Below are positions 1 to 8,322 of a stretch of 64,000 bases of DNA, in pieces (position 1 is the first letter of the stretch; the number at the start of each line of letters is the position of its first letter). Source of the stretch: Anaerolineae bacterium (GTDB lineage: Bacteria; Chloroflexota; Anaerolineae; Aggregatilineales; Phototrophicaceae); the NCBI GenBank assembly GCA_022841825.1, contig JALHQT010000008.1:124001-188000 (forward strand), given 5' to 3'. Below the pieces are notes generated by a model. It was given only the letters and a program-made list of their open reading frames with translations, searched no databases and was not told where the DNA came from. Made by a program: the position numbers and the translations under genes.

Positions 1-32
1 GTGACTCATTCTCCTGAGCACTCAGCCCTGCC

Positions 33-968
33 CTACCCCTTTACCGCGCCCTCGACAAAGCCTCGGAAGAAGGCGTTGCGCGCCAGCAGGAAGATTACGA
101 TGCCGGGGATCATGATCAGGATGCTCGCGGCGTTCAGCAGCTCGCTGTTGTTACCTGTGAGCTGATTCTGGAAGTCGAGGAGCGCGACGGTCGCCGTCTT
201 CAGCTCATCGCTGCGGATCAGCATCGATGCCGTCAAAAAGTCGTTCCAGTTAAAGACGAAATTAGTCAGGAAAACTGCGACCAATCCCGGAAGCGAGATC
301 GGAATGATGACGGTGAGCAGTGCTATCCAGGGTGTCGCGCCATCGACCGCCGCCGCCTCTTCCAGCTCTCGCGGGATCGAGTCATAGAAGCTTTTCATCA
401 CCCAGACGCCAAACGGGATGCCAAACGCGCCATACACCCCGATCACCAGCAGGTAGTTGACGAACTGGCGCGCGCTCGTATCGCCGAACAAAGTCACCCC
501 ATTGGGCACGCTCCCCAGGAGATCGCTGGAAAGCCGATAGAGTGGGATGAGATTCACGATGCCCGGCAGCATGATCATGCCCAGCAGCAGCAGGAGCAGC
601 CCGCGCCGACCGCCGAACTTGATGCGGGAAAAAGCATAGCCCGCCAGCGCGCAGGTCACAGTCGTCAACAGCGCGCCACCGACGCTCGTAATCCCGCTGT
701 TAAGGATATTGCGCATGAAGCGCGGCGTGGAGAGGAGCTGCTCATAGTGCCCCCAGTAGATGCCTTCACGAAAGAGCTGCACCGAGTTGCCAAAGCCGCG
801 CGGCTGGAGTGAGGTGATGAAGGTGTAGAAGATCGGGAACAGGAGCACGAGGCACAATCCGACCATCAGAACAACTGCGCCGTTGCGCGACCACCATGAG
901 CGGCTGCGCGAGGTGGTTTCGACCCCATGCCCGACCAGAGACTCGGTCTGCGAGACATTCGTCGCCAT
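33..968 (-). CDS. Carbohydrate ABC transporter permease, MalG type
   Basis: Inner-membrane permease of a sugar-type ABC importer (binding-protein-dependent transport family). The 311-aa protein has a charged cytoplasmic N-terminus, a first membrane helix at about residues 30-52, further helices at about 90-115, 122-145, 168-190 and 275-297, and the EAA loop (ELEEAAAVDGATPW) at about residues 195-215, which docks with the ATPase. It follows the MalF-type permease by 14 bp and the binding protein beyond that, so the three form one minus-strand transport unit. No ATPase gene lies next to it in the window; sharing an MsiK-like ATPase encoded elsewhere is common for such systems. Substrate unknown; the neighbouring hydrolases argue for a small nitrogenous compound or amino sugar, which is inference. 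Confidence 0.93.
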   Translation of the reverse strand: MATNVSQTESLVGHGVETTSRSRSWWSRNGAVVLMVGLCLVLLFPIFYTFITSLQPRGFGNSVQLFREGIYWGHYEQLLSTPRFMRNILNSGITSVGGALLTTVTCALAGYAFSRIKFGGRRGLLLLLLGMIMLPGIVNLIPLYRLSSDLLGSVPNGVTLFGDTSARQFVNYLLVIGVYGAFGIPFGVWVMKSFYDSIPRELEEAAAVDGATPWIALLTVIIPISLPGLVAVFLTNFVFNWNDFLTASMLIRSDELKTATVALLDFQNQLTGNNSELLNAASILIMIPGIVIFLLARNAFFRGFVEGAVKG

Positions 969-982
969 TGCCGACGCCTCCC

Positions 983-1855
983 TTAATCCAGCGCGTTCTG
1001 CGCGCGCATCCCGTTGATATAGACGAGCGCCAATCCAGCATTCAGAAAGAACATCAGCACCGAAACCGCCGATGCAAAGCCAAAGTTATTGAATTGCAGC
1101 GCCTGCTTGTACATTTGCAGACTGACCACCTCGGTCGTCCGCCCAGGTCCGCCGTCGGTGATTGACAGGAACATGCCGACGGCGTTGACCGCCTGAATCG
1201 TCAGGAAGACAATCGTCACCTGGGTGGTCGGCAGCATCAGGGGCCAGGTAATCTTCCAGAAGCGCTGCCAGCGATTCGCGCCGTCAATCGACGCCGCCTC
1301 ACCCAAATCGCCCGGAACGGTCTGCAACCCCGCCAACAGCAGCAGCAGCGAAAAGGCGATGCCGCGCCAGACCGTTCCCGCGATCACGACCGACATCGCC
1401 CCCGCCCCTTCGCCGAGGAACGAGTAATCGCCGAGCAGAGGACCGAACAGGTTCTGCAACACGCCGCGTTCCGGCAGAAACATCCAGCGCCACATCACCC
1501 CGGCGACAATTTCGGACAGCATCCAGGGGATGAAGACAATCGTCAGGAAGACACCGCCGAACTTGATACCACGATGAAACAGCAGCGCCAGCAGGAAGCC
1601 GAACACCATCACCAAGCCGATGTAAAACACGCCGTAGATGGCAGTGCGCCCCAAGCCATCCCAGAAATTCTGATTGGCAAGAATACGCTGGAAGTTTTCC
1701 AGTCCGACATAAATCAGGTCGCGGCGGCGGTTTTCGTGCAAACTGAGCCAGAAACTGAAAAGCGTAGGATAGAGGATGACCAAAAAGACGATCAAAAGGG
1801 CAGGTGCAATCAAGAAATATGGAAAAAAGCGGCTTACGCCGCGCTGTCCCTGCAT
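983..1855 (-). CDS. Carbohydrate ABC transporter permease, MalF type
   Basis: Second permease of the same importer, 290 aa from the chosen ATG at 1855 (residues MQGQRGVSRFF). A longer reading to 1894 would add 13 residues with no homologous character. Six hydrophobic segments are visible, beginning with FLIAPALLIVFLVILYPTLF at about residues 13-33, and an EAA-type loop (DLGEAASIDGANRWQ) lies at about residues 178-198. Heterodimer formation with the downstream MalG-type permease is expected from the family. It sits 135 bp after the binding-protein gene; that spacer carries a hairpin-forming repeat, which may lower expression of the permeases relative to the binding protein (inference). Confidence 0.93.
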   Translation of the reverse strand: MQGQRGVSRFFPYFLIAPALLIVFLVILYPTLFSFWLSLHENRRRDLIYVGLENFQRILANQNFWDGLGRTAIYGVFYIGLVMVFGFLLALLFHRGIKFGGVFLTIVFIPWMLSEIVAGVMWRWMFLPERGVLQNLFGPLLGDYSFLGEGAGAMSVVIAGTVWRGIAFSLLLLLAGLQTVPGDLGEAASIDGANRWQRFWKITWPLMLPTTQVTIVFLTIQAVNAVGMFLSITDGGPGRTTEVVSLQMYKQALQFNNFGFASAVSVLMFFLNAGLALVYINGMRAQNALD

Positions 1856-1916
1856 AAATCCCCCCTTGTGCCCAGGGAGTTGGGGCAGGCACAATGCCCA
1901 CCCCAGCGAACAATTG

Positions 1917-1985
1917 ACCTCACCCCCTGCTCCCTGCGTTCATGTCCCCCTCCGTGTATGGAGAAGAGGATTGGGGGGTGAGATT
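1917..1985. repeat. Spacer hairpin repeat (CTCACCCC/GGGGTGAG type)
   Basis: Between the binding-protein gene and the first permease, the words CTCACCCCCTGCTCCCTG (1919 on) and TTGGGGGGTGAG (1971-1982) form the ends of an imperfect inverted repeat of about 65 nt, with CCCCTCCGTGTATGGAGAAG in the middle. In the transcript it folds into a stem-loop. Repeats of this wording are familiar from spacers of many environmental bacteria. It may stabilise the upstream mRNA for the binding protein (inference). Confidence 0.55.
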
Positions 1986-1990
1986 CCCGA

Positions 1991-3229
1991 CTACCAGTAG
2001 GTTTGGAGGACTTCATCCTGCGCTGCCTGGAGCCGTTCCAGCGCATCAATGCTGGGATCGAGCAGCAGCTCCTGCCAGGCAATCGCCAGCAGGTCGAGGC
2101 TTTCGACATAGAACGGGCTTTGCTGCATGTACAGACCATTCTCGCCCAGGACCGTATCGACCTGCTCGAAGAACGGCGAAATCGCCGCGCCTTCTTCTGC
2201 GCCAATCGTCGGCACGCCGAAGCCTGCCTCTGCCCAACCCGCCAGGAAGGTCGGCTCGAGGAATGCCGAGATGAACGCGACTGCGCCTTCAGGGTTCGCC
2301 GCGCCTTCCGGCACGACCCAGCTTTCGCTGTTCAGGAAGACGTATGAGCCGCCGCCGAAATCGACATTCGGCGAGATCATGACATCGCCTGCATCGACCG
2401 CGTCGCGCAGACCCGGCACGAAGATTGCCGACCACGAGCCGCCACCAAACGACATCGCCTGACCATCGATCCAGGGCGCTTCCGCGTCCGAGAAATCGCC
2501 CGTCACGGTCACTTCCGGGATCAAGCCTGCTGCCAGCAGCGCGCGACCGTATTCGACCACGTCCGCAACTTCCTGCGTCGCCCAGTTCGGCTTGCCCTCT
2601 TCGTCGAACAAGCTGCCTCCGTTGGAGGCGATCAGGGGCCACCAGGCGATTTCAATCGCGCCATAGGAACGACCCGCGAAGAAAGTCGAAAAGACCTCCT
2701 TGCCTTCTGGCAGACCGCTCTCCGCATACGCCAGAACTTCGTCGGGTGTCGTCGGGAAGCCATCCGGGAAATCCGCAGCGTTGTAATAGCTCATGCTGCC
2801 GCGCACGAGATGCGCGACGCAGTAGCGCACGCCGTCGAAGACGCAGGCGGTCTGGTCGGCGGGGGCAAGCTGGCTGAGCCAGGGCTGATCTGCGACCAGT
2901 TCGTCAAGCGCCATCGCCGCGCCCGCATCCAGCACCTGCGGGATCTGCTGTGAGCCGATTTCGACCACATCCGGCACATCGCCACCCGCCTGCACGGCGA
3001 CCGACAGGCGTGTCGTCAGTTGATCCCAGGCAACCTGCTCGACATTCACCGTGATCCCGCTCGACTCCTGGAAGTTCGTGATGAACTCCGCGAGCGATAC
3101 CGAGCGGCTGTCTTCGGTGTTGGTCACGTCGATGCTCGTCCACAAGGTGATCGAGTCCTGCGCCATGACCGGTGCAATGCCAACAGCCAGCACCACCAAA
3201 GCTGTCAGGAAGATAAACCACTTCTTCAT
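1991..3229 (-). CDS. Extracellular solute-binding protein of ABC importer
   Basis: Periplasmic or surface binding protein (family 1 extracellular solute-binding) feeding the two adjacent permeases. The 412-aa product begins with a clean signal peptide (MKKWFIFLTALVVLAVGIAPVMA, shown here by its ends only: residues 1-23, cleavage after VMA); there is no lipobox cysteine. The body shows the usual pattern of sugar-binding proteins: SITLWTSIDV near the mature N-terminus, an EFITNFQESSGITVNVEQV stretch and PDVVEIGSQQIPQV at about residues 85-100. A ribosome site GGACGGAG lies just before the ATG at 3229. It is the first gene of the transport unit. The ligand cannot be told from sequence. Confidence 0.93.
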   Translation of the reverse strand: MKKWFIFLTALVVLAVGIAPVMAQDSITLWTSIDVTNTEDSRSVSLAEFITNFQESSGITVNVEQVAWDQLTTRLSVAVQAGGDVPDVVEIGSQQIPQVLDAGAAMALDELVADQPWLSQLAPADQTACVFDGVRYCVAHLVRGSMSYYNAADFPDGFPTTPDEVLAYAESGLPEGKEVFSTFFAGRSYGAIEIAWWPLIASNGGSLFDEEGKPNWATQEVADVVEYGRALLAAGLIPEVTVTGDFSDAEAPWIDGQAMSFGGGSWSAIFVPGLRDAVDAGDVMISPNVDFGGGSYVFLNSESWVVPEGAANPEGAVAFISAFLEPTFLAGWAEAGFGVPTIGAEEGAAISPFFEQVDTVLGENGLYMQQSPFYVESLDLLAIAWQELLLDPSIDALERLQAAQDEVLQTYW

Positions 3230-3341
3230 TCTCTCTCCGTCCTTCCATCAGCAACGAATGCAATAGGATTATCTGAAAAGCCTGCTCTGAACACTGGCAG
3301 AGGTCGCCAATGCCCAGACCGATACCCTGTGAAGAAATGCC

Positions 3342-3368
3342 AAGTCGGGAAGCTACTCTTCCCGACTT
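3342..3368 (-). terminator. Stem-loop, probable terminator of the 491-aa gene
   Basis: A perfect 11-bp stem, AAGTCGGGAAG (3342-3352) and CTTCCCGACTT (3358-3368), with a 5-nt loop, stands 77 bp beyond the stop of the minus-strand gene at 3445. On the minus strand it is followed by the weakly T-rich GGCATTTCTTC, so it is a plausible but not classical Rho-independent terminator separating that gene from the binding-protein gene. Confidence 0.55.
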
Positions 3369-3444
3369 TGCCCCTTCGACATTCACTAACTATATCCGTT
3401 TCAGGATTGCGAGACCAAATGAGAGTCTGTTGAGGAGCAGCGCA

Positions 3445-4920
3445 TTACGCCAATTCCAGCGACTGCCCCAGCGCCTCGGTCGCCAGGCGGTAAGCGCGCG
3501 TGTTCTTGCCCGCGTACCAGGCGATCCAGCGTGCGGCGGCGATCAGGTAGTTCCAGCGGTCGGGGTGCGTCGAAGCGCGGAATTCCATGACCATCGCGTA
3601 GAGATGCTTGAAGTTGTGCAGCAGCGTCCCGTCGTCGGTGCAGGCGACCTCCGTCAGCAGCGCGATCATCGCCTCGGCATCCGCGCCCTGGTCAGCGTAG
3701 ACGCGCACCGCCGCCGTGGCAATGCCGTAGTCGTGCTCATGAAGCGCGCTCCGCAGGCGCGTCAGCAGCATCTCCGGCGTGTAACCCGCCAGCGCCGCCA
3801 CATCCGCCGCGTAGGGATACGGTGTGCGGGGGGCGAATGGCACAAACTCGAACTTCTCGTTCAGCACGCTCGGACCGCGTTCGAGCAGGCTGCCGCCCTG
3901 GATGGCGCACAAGACCTGCGTGCGCGGCGTCATCATCGGCAGAATCTTGCGCATGGCATTGGTGCTGGTGCCGATGTGAATGGGGGCAACCTCGCGGCTG
4001 ACGGCGTCGAAGTCGTCATGCGGCACAGGCTCCGCCATCAGGTACATATCCGCAGCCGCCAGCGTCACCGCCGCCAGCACGGTCGCGGGCGACACGCCCT
4101 CGTGAGCCATCGCTTTGGCGGCGATCTCCGGGCGATCATGCGGCGCGGCGGCATGGAAACGCTGCCGCAGCATCTCGACATGCTCCAAATGCAGTGTACC
4201 TTCCGGCGCGCCGCTCTCCAGCCCGTACTGCTTCATGAGTTCAACGGCACGGTCGTAGAACTTGAAATCGCGGTGGAAGCTGGCGTTGTAGCGCAGCGTC
4301 GCCCGCAGCATCTCCCAACCGAATTCCCAACCGACGACATCCTCGATCATGCCAAGGCACAACTGCGGCGAGATCAGCGTGTGGTCGTCGGTAACGATGC
4401 CCTCTAAGCCGATGTCGAGCATCAGGTCGATGAACTCATGGCGCGGCATCTGCTTTTCGAGATGCACCATGCGCGCGTCAGCACGCAGATACTCGCCCAT
4501 CCGCACATCCAGCCGCATCCAGTGGATGTTGTCCTGTATGTCGCCGGTGCTGTATGGGCGCGCGGGCAGCATCTCGTAAGGCGATAAGCACGGGTCGTGC
4601 AGGTCGAAGACGACCTGATAGAGCGCCTGAACGAGCAGCAGCCAGCGCGTTTCCTGCGGCTGCCCCTGCGCCAGCGAGCGCGCATCCTCACAGCCGATCA
4701 TAGCGTGCGAAACGAAGCCGAGCAGGTTGTGCGCCTCGTTCTTAACGTAGTAACACGAGGTCAGCGCGCCCGCCGCCCACAGCACATCCTCGTCAACGCC
4801 GTCTTGCAGCGCGCGGATCGTCTCGCCGACGACCGTATCGAGCGTGCTGCCCCGCAGCCATGCGATGCGTTCGCGCACCTGCGCCCGAAACTGGGGATTA
4901 TCGCCTTTGATCTGAGTCAT
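3445..4920 (-). CDS. Conserved-looking unknown protein, alpha-helical, 491 aa
   Basis: I do not recognise this protein. The start at 4920 (MTQIKGDNPQ) is chosen because GAGG lies 8 nt upstream; a longer frame reaches 5016, but its extra residues (Cys/Pro-rich) are simply the translation of the CACGGAGG spacer repeat. There is no signal peptide or membrane segment. The composition looks helical and His-rich in places (NEAHNLLGFVSHAM at about 65-80, MPRHEFIDLMLDIGLEGIV near 160, HLEHVEMLRQRFHAAAPHD near 245, and an HEHDYG motif near 400). That pattern distantly recalls questin-oxidase-like helical proteins, but I cannot confirm it. Its place between an ABC importer and an amidohydrolase suggests a catabolic enzyme. 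Confidence 0.75.
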   Translation of the reverse strand: MTQIKGDNPQFRAQVRERIAWLRGSTLDTVVGETIRALQDGVDEDVLWAAGALTSCYYVKNEAHNLLGFVSHAMIGCEDARSLAQGQPQETRWLLLVQALYQVVFDLHDPCLSPYEMLPARPYSTGDIQDNIHWMRLDVRMGEYLRADARMVHLEKQMPRHEFIDLMLDIGLEGIVTDDHTLISPQLCLGMIEDVVGWEFGWEMLRATLRYNASFHRDFKFYDRAVELMKQYGLESGAPEGTLHLEHVEMLRQRFHAAAPHDRPEIAAKAMAHEGVSPATVLAAVTLAAADMYLMAEPVPHDDFDAVSREVAPIHIGTSTNAMRKILPMMTPRTQVLCAIQGGSLLERGPSVLNEKFEFVPFAPRTPYPYAADVAALAGYTPEMLLTRLRSALHEHDYGIATAAVRVYADQGADAEAMIALLTEVACTDDGTLLHNFKHLYAMVMEFRASTHPDRWNYLIAAARWIAWYAGKNTRAYRLATEALGQSLELA

Positions 4921-5288
4921 GGTTTTTTCCTCGTCCAACAGGGTTCTATCCAACGTAGAGCTGAGGCACGGAGGACACGGAGGTTTGCAGACGCAACACC
5001 GATTCGCATCGTGCATATTGCTGATGAGCGTTGGACTAATTGTTACAGAAAATGACGTGTAATTGCAAGAAGATTCTTGACAGCCAGATTTTCAATACGA
5101 GCGCACGGAGCACACTGAGATACACGGAGCAGGCTTTTCCTGGCGTCTTTGGCGTCATGGCGGTTGACATTCTTTTTTGAACCGCCACGACGCAAAGAAC
5201 GCCAAGAGAAGGATCACAGAGATGGCGCAGAGAACATATTCTTTTCTCCGTGTGCCTCCGTTTTCTCCGTCCCTCCGTGTTTCAATCC
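4921..5288. repeat. Gene-free spacer made of nested inverted repeats (CACGGAGG family)
   Basis: This 368-bp spacer contains no credible gene. It holds nested inverted repeats. Outer arms: GCACGGAGGACACGGAGG (about 4966-4983) and GCACGGAGCACACTGAG through ACACGGAG (5103-5126) on the left; CTCCGTGTGCCTCCG and TCTCCGTCCCTCCGTG (5246-5279) on the right, with a period near 9 nt. Inner arms: TCCTGGCGTCTTTGGCGTCA through GGCGGTT (5136-5164) against AACCGCCACGACGC through GCCAAGAG (5178-5206), about 85% complementary. Short frames inside it are translations of the repeat, not genes. Confidence 0.75.
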
Positions 5289-6785
5289 CTACTGTTCCCA
5301 CGCAGCGTAAAGGCGCCGGATATGCGGAGCGAGCTGCGCCGCCGCATGTCTGCGCTCGCGCAGCACGCCGCGATCCCGCGCCGCCAGCACCGCGCGGATC
5401 TCGCCTGCAATCGCCGCTTCGTCCAGCGTCACACACTGCCCATCGCGCACGCACCACCTGCCGCCGACCATGACATGCCGCACATGCGACTTGTTGGCGC
5501 GGTGGAGCAGAAATGCAGGCACGTCATCGAGTTCGGGATAGTCGTCGGGTGCCCACGCGCCGCGCACTGCATCGAAGTCGATGAGCTGCATATCCGCCGC
5601 CATTCCCGGCTCCATCCTGCCGAGCAGCCCTGTGTAGCCAAACGTGATGCGTGCGGATGCCATCAGCCCAAGTTTGAGAAACGCTTCCGCCAGCCCATCC
5701 AAACTGGGTAATGCGGGGCGCTTCAACATCATGACTTTCCAGGCAAGGCGCAGTTCCCGCCAGTAATCCTGGTCGTCGTCGAGCGCGTGCCCATCGAGAC
5801 CGATGGCGGTGTTATCGACCAGCAGGTAGCGCGTAGGAATGCCGCTGCGCAGCCGGAGATTGCTGCTGACATTGTGCACCATTCCAACCCGCCGATCTCC
5901 CAGAAGCTCGCGGTCTTCTTCATCCATCCACACCATATGCGCCAGCGTCAACCAGTTGCCGAGCGCACCGATGTCTTCGAGATGGCGGATGAACGACTTG
6001 CCCCATGTGCGATAGGCGTACAAGCGCTGGTACTGCGTCTCCAGCATATGCATCTGCACGCGCGTCCCCCGCCGCTTCGCCCATTCGACCGACGCCACGA
6101 TCAGGTCGTCACTGCACCACTGTCCGCCCGCCGGGCTGACCTGGATATGCACAGTGTGATGCTCGGCGTCGTGAAAGCGCGTGTAAAGATCCTCGCAAAG
6201 CGCGATGTACTCGTCTATCGTGAAGGGCGGCGGCGTGGCACGCCCGCGCGCGTCCGCTTGCAATTCAGGGGGCAAGCTGGCAATGAATGCATCCTGATCG
6301 GCATAGACAAGCGTGTTCTGGTCGATCATCGGCGGGTGAAACGCCACACGGATGCCTGCGTCGCGGTAGCCCTGGATCGACCGCGGGCACTCGTCGGGCA
6401 TGCCCTCCCAGCTCGCCGGGTTGTGGCTGTGCGCCGTGCCCGTGATGCCGCTCTTGAGCTGCTGAATGCCGTCATACGCCGCCGCTAGATACGGCGGGAT
6501 GTGCGGCTGCGCGCCCAGCATCGGCAGCCAGCATTCCAGAATGTCATCGCGGATGCCAAGCGAGGCGCTGCCGATTGCCCGCCCGTGATCGTGGGCGTTG
6601 ATGAAACCGGGCATCAGCAGATATTCGCGCCCGCCGAAGCGTTCGGCGTCGGGATACTGTGCAAACAACGTCGCACGGTCACCCGCCGCGACGATGCGCC
6701 CACCCTCGACCGCCACCGCATAATCCGTCTGCACCTTGCCCGGCAGCGGAAGCGCAAGTCCGGCGTATATGATGTCCACCATCAA
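5289..6785 (-). CDS. Amidohydrolase, cytosine deaminase/TRZ-ATZ-like
   Basis: Cytoplasmic metal-dependent hydrolase or deaminase of the amidohydrolase superfamily, 498 aa. An N-terminal beta-sandwich piece (AVAVEGGRIVAAGD) leads into the barrel. Metal-site elements are visible in order: INAHDHGR (HxH) near residue 62, VQMHMLET near 241, LTLAHMVWMD near 279 and GLDGHALDDDQD near 324 with the expected catalytic Asp. The C-terminal half ends with a second sandwich piece (GMAADMQLIDFDA, VRHVMVGGRWCVRDG). These features fit the TRZ/ATZ and guanine/cytosine deaminase subfamily. The start may be either Met1 or Met2. The spacer to the creatininase gene upstream carries a heptamer-bracketed repeat. 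Substrate unknown; deamination or ring opening of an imported N-compound is inferred. Confidence 0.85.
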   Translation of the reverse strand: MMVDIIYAGLALPLPGKVQTDYAVAVEGGRIVAAGDRATLFAQYPDAERFGGREYLLMPGFINAHDHGRAIGSASLGIRDDILECWLPMLGAQPHIPPYLAAAYDGIQQLKSGITGTAHSHNPASWEGMPDECPRSIQGYRDAGIRVAFHPPMIDQNTLVYADQDAFIASLPPELQADARGRATPPPFTIDEYIALCEDLYTRFHDAEHHTVHIQVSPAGGQWCSDDLIVASVEWAKRRGTRVQMHMLETQYQRLYAYRTWGKSFIRHLEDIGALGNWLTLAHMVWMDEEDRELLGDRRVGMVHNVSSNLRLRSGIPTRYLLVDNTAIGLDGHALDDDQDYWRELRLAWKVMMLKRPALPSLDGLAEAFLKLGLMASARITFGYTGLLGRMEPGMAADMQLIDFDAVRGAWAPDDYPELDDVPAFLLHRANKSHVRHVMVGGRWCVRDGQCVTLDEAAIAGEIRAVLAARDRGVLRERRHAAAQLAPHIRRLYAAWEQ

Positions 6786-6800
6786 AATCCTTCAGATATA

Positions 6801-6940
6801 TGTGCGAGGTGCGTAGTGCGTGGTGCGAAAAGGCGGTGTAAGAGTCTAGAGCTAAGCTGAATACTGAGACACACTTGACAAGTCAAGCCCCTGCCTTGCT
6901 TCCCGTTTGTTCGCACTGCGCACCACGCACTTCGCACTCT
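6801..6940. repeat. Heptamer-bracketed spacer (GTGCGNN/NNCGCAC), copy 1
   Basis: The left arm at 6802-6829 reads GTGCGAG GTGCGTA GTGCGTG GTGCGAA, four 7-nt units. The right arm at 6911-6939 reads TCGCACT GCGCACC ACGCACT TCGCACT, the same word inverted. The arms enclose about 80 bp. The left arm starts 16 bp from the amidohydrolase start codon and the right arm abuts the creatininase stop codon. The same word brackets two other spacers, at 10834-10903 and 16727-16839. Confidence 0.85.
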
Positions 6941-7750
6941 TCAGCCAAAATAATCGCGTTTGACGACGGTGCTGATCCAGTCGACGATCACGTCGTAGCC
7001 CTTGTTGCCCGTCTCCTCTTTCGCCAGCGTCGGGTCGCCAATGTGCCCATACGGCGTGTGTGCCTTGTACGAGCGCGTGGCATAAAAGATGCCGCCGCCC
7101 GTCTTGATGTGTTCGGGTCCCTGGATCTTGCGCATCACCTCCGGGTCAAGATGATGCGGGATGCCGCGTTCAGGATGCGTGATCTCAGGATGCGTGACCA
7201 GCAGGCGCGACGTTTCGCCTTCGCCGCCATGCCCCTCGCCCTTCTTGCTGGTCTGGATCGTCGCATAGACCTTACTCAACGGCGTCAGCCAGTTCAGGCA
7301 CATCACCTGCGCGTCGGGAGTCGCATCGACCACATCCTGCGCCGCGACCATCATCGACGGCAGGCTGCCATCATGCCCATGCACGAAGGCGAACTTACGA
7401 AAGCCGGTCGTGTACAGGCTCAGACAGACCTCTTTGAGCAGGCGGATGAGCGTCTCGGAGGTGAGCGTGATGGTACCGGGGAAACCCATGTGAAAGCTCG
7501 ACGTGCCGAACGGGATGACGGGACCAATCACGACCGGGCAGCCCAGTTCCGCCAGCTTAATGGCGCTGCGGCGGCAGATCTCGCGCGCCTCGAAGGTGTC
7601 GGTACCGAGCGGCAGATGCCCGCCATGCGCCTCAGTCGCGCCGACAGGCAGCAGCAGCACATCGCTGCGCGTCAGCGCCTCGCGCACATCCTCGCTGCTC
7701 ATCTCGGTCAGCGTCGCGGGTCCTTTTTGAACATACAAGACATCACTCAT
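6941..7750 (-). CDS. Creatininase-family amidohydrolase
   Basis: Creatininase/FAPy-deformylase family metal hydrolase, 269 aa, cytoplasmic. The family hallmarks are present: GATEAHGGHLPLGTDT at about residues 37-52 (metal-binding Glu and His, catalytic Asp), HGHDGS near 121, and GEGHGGEGETS near 167-175 with the metal-binding Glu. Members open lactam or cyclic amide rings (creatinine) or remove N-formyl groups. The protein is more divergent than true creatininases, so only the family is safe. It is the promoter-proximal gene of the minus-strand catabolic series and lies divergent to the RidA gene. Together with the amidohydrolase it suggests stepwise hydrolysis of a cyclic amide or ureide; this is inference. 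Confidence 0.9.
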   Translation of the reverse strand: MSDVLYVQKGPATLTEMSSEDVREALTRSDVLLLPVGATEAHGGHLPLGTDTFEAREICRRSAIKLAELGCPVVIGPVIPFGTSSFHMGFPGTITLTSETLIRLLKEVCLSLYTTGFRKFAFVHGHDGSLPSMMVAAQDVVDATPDAQVMCLNWLTPLSKVYATIQTSKKGEGHGGEGETSRLLVTHPEITHPERGIPHHLDPEVMRKIQGPEHIKTGGGIFYATRSYKAHTPYGHIGDPTLAKEETGNKGYDVIVDWISTVVKRDYFG

Positions 7751-7834
7751 CCGAGTTTTTTCCTTCCAGCATAGAATTTTGCGATGATACCGACGCTCGC
7801 ATAGAATTTCACACTCTTTCGCCTGAGTTCAAAG

Positions 7835-7905
7835 CAAGAAGTTGAGAGTATTGGGTGAAGCCCCATCGTGCTTCACCTCTTCAACACTTTCAACTTTCCA
7901 CTTTT
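7835..7905. repeat. Heptamer-bracketed spacer (AAGTTGA / TTCAACT word)
   Basis: GAAGTTGAGAGTATTGGGTGAAG (three repeat-like units, about 7839-7861) faces CTTCACCTCTTCAACACTTTC and the 7-nt series TTCAACT TTCCACT TTTGACT (about 7870-7905) in inverted orientation, immediately before the RidA start. It is the same arrangement as the GTGCG and GTAACGA bracketed spacers, with a different word. The rest of the 7751-7911 spacer shows no gene. Confidence 0.65.
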
Positions 7906-7929
7906 GACTTTATGTCCGAGGTTCGCCGT

Positions 7930-8322
7930 ATGTCCAAACGTCAGGTCATCCTCACCGAAGCCGCGCCCATCCCCAGCAGCGGCTACAGCCAGGCGCTCCG
8001 CGTCGGCAACATGATCATCACCGCCGGCTATCTCGGCACGCATCCTGATGGCTCCGGCGTCGTCAAGGGCGGCTTCGAGGCGGAAGTCCGTCGCGCGCTC
8101 GAAAACATTGGCGCGGTGCTGACGGCGGCGGGCTGTTCTTTCAGCGATGTCGTGCGCGTGAACGTCTCGCTGACCGACATCAACCGCTTCGCGGACATGG
8201 ATGCCATCTTCCGCGAGTACTTCTCCGCGCCCTACCCCACGCGCAACACGATTGGCGTCAAGGAACTCTGGGGCGGCGCACAGGTCGGCTTCGATGTCTG
8301 GGCGATCGTGGAGGAAGACTGA
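7930..8322 (+). CDS. RidA/YjgF-family enamine/imine deaminase-like protein
   Basis: Small RidA-family protein, 130 aa, expected to form trimers with active sites between subunits. The start at 7930 (MSKRQVILTE) is preferred, since GAGG lies 8 nt upstream; an in-frame ATG at 7912 would add six residues. The catalytic arginine region is present (YPTRNTIGV, near residue 102). The usual C-terminal Glu that positions water appears as Asp in VGFDVWAIVEED, so the protein may not be a canonical RidA deaminase. Its stop codon overlaps the ATG of the next gene (TGATG at 8320-8324), implying translational coupling. It likely hydrolyses or removes a reactive intermediate of the neighbouring pathway. Confidence 0.92.
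   Translation: MSKRQVILTEAAPIPSSGYSQALRVGNMIITAGYLGTHPDGSGVVKGGFEAEVRRALENIGAVLTAAGCSFSDVVRVNVSLTDINRFADMDAIFREYFSAPYPTRNTIGVKELWGGAQVGFDVWAIVEED

Noticed and set aside
3310-4407. 365-codon plus-strand frame opposite the 491-aa gene
   Set aside because: Arg/His/Gln-rich shadow without a ribosome site; the minus-strand frame has a good start and protein-like composition.
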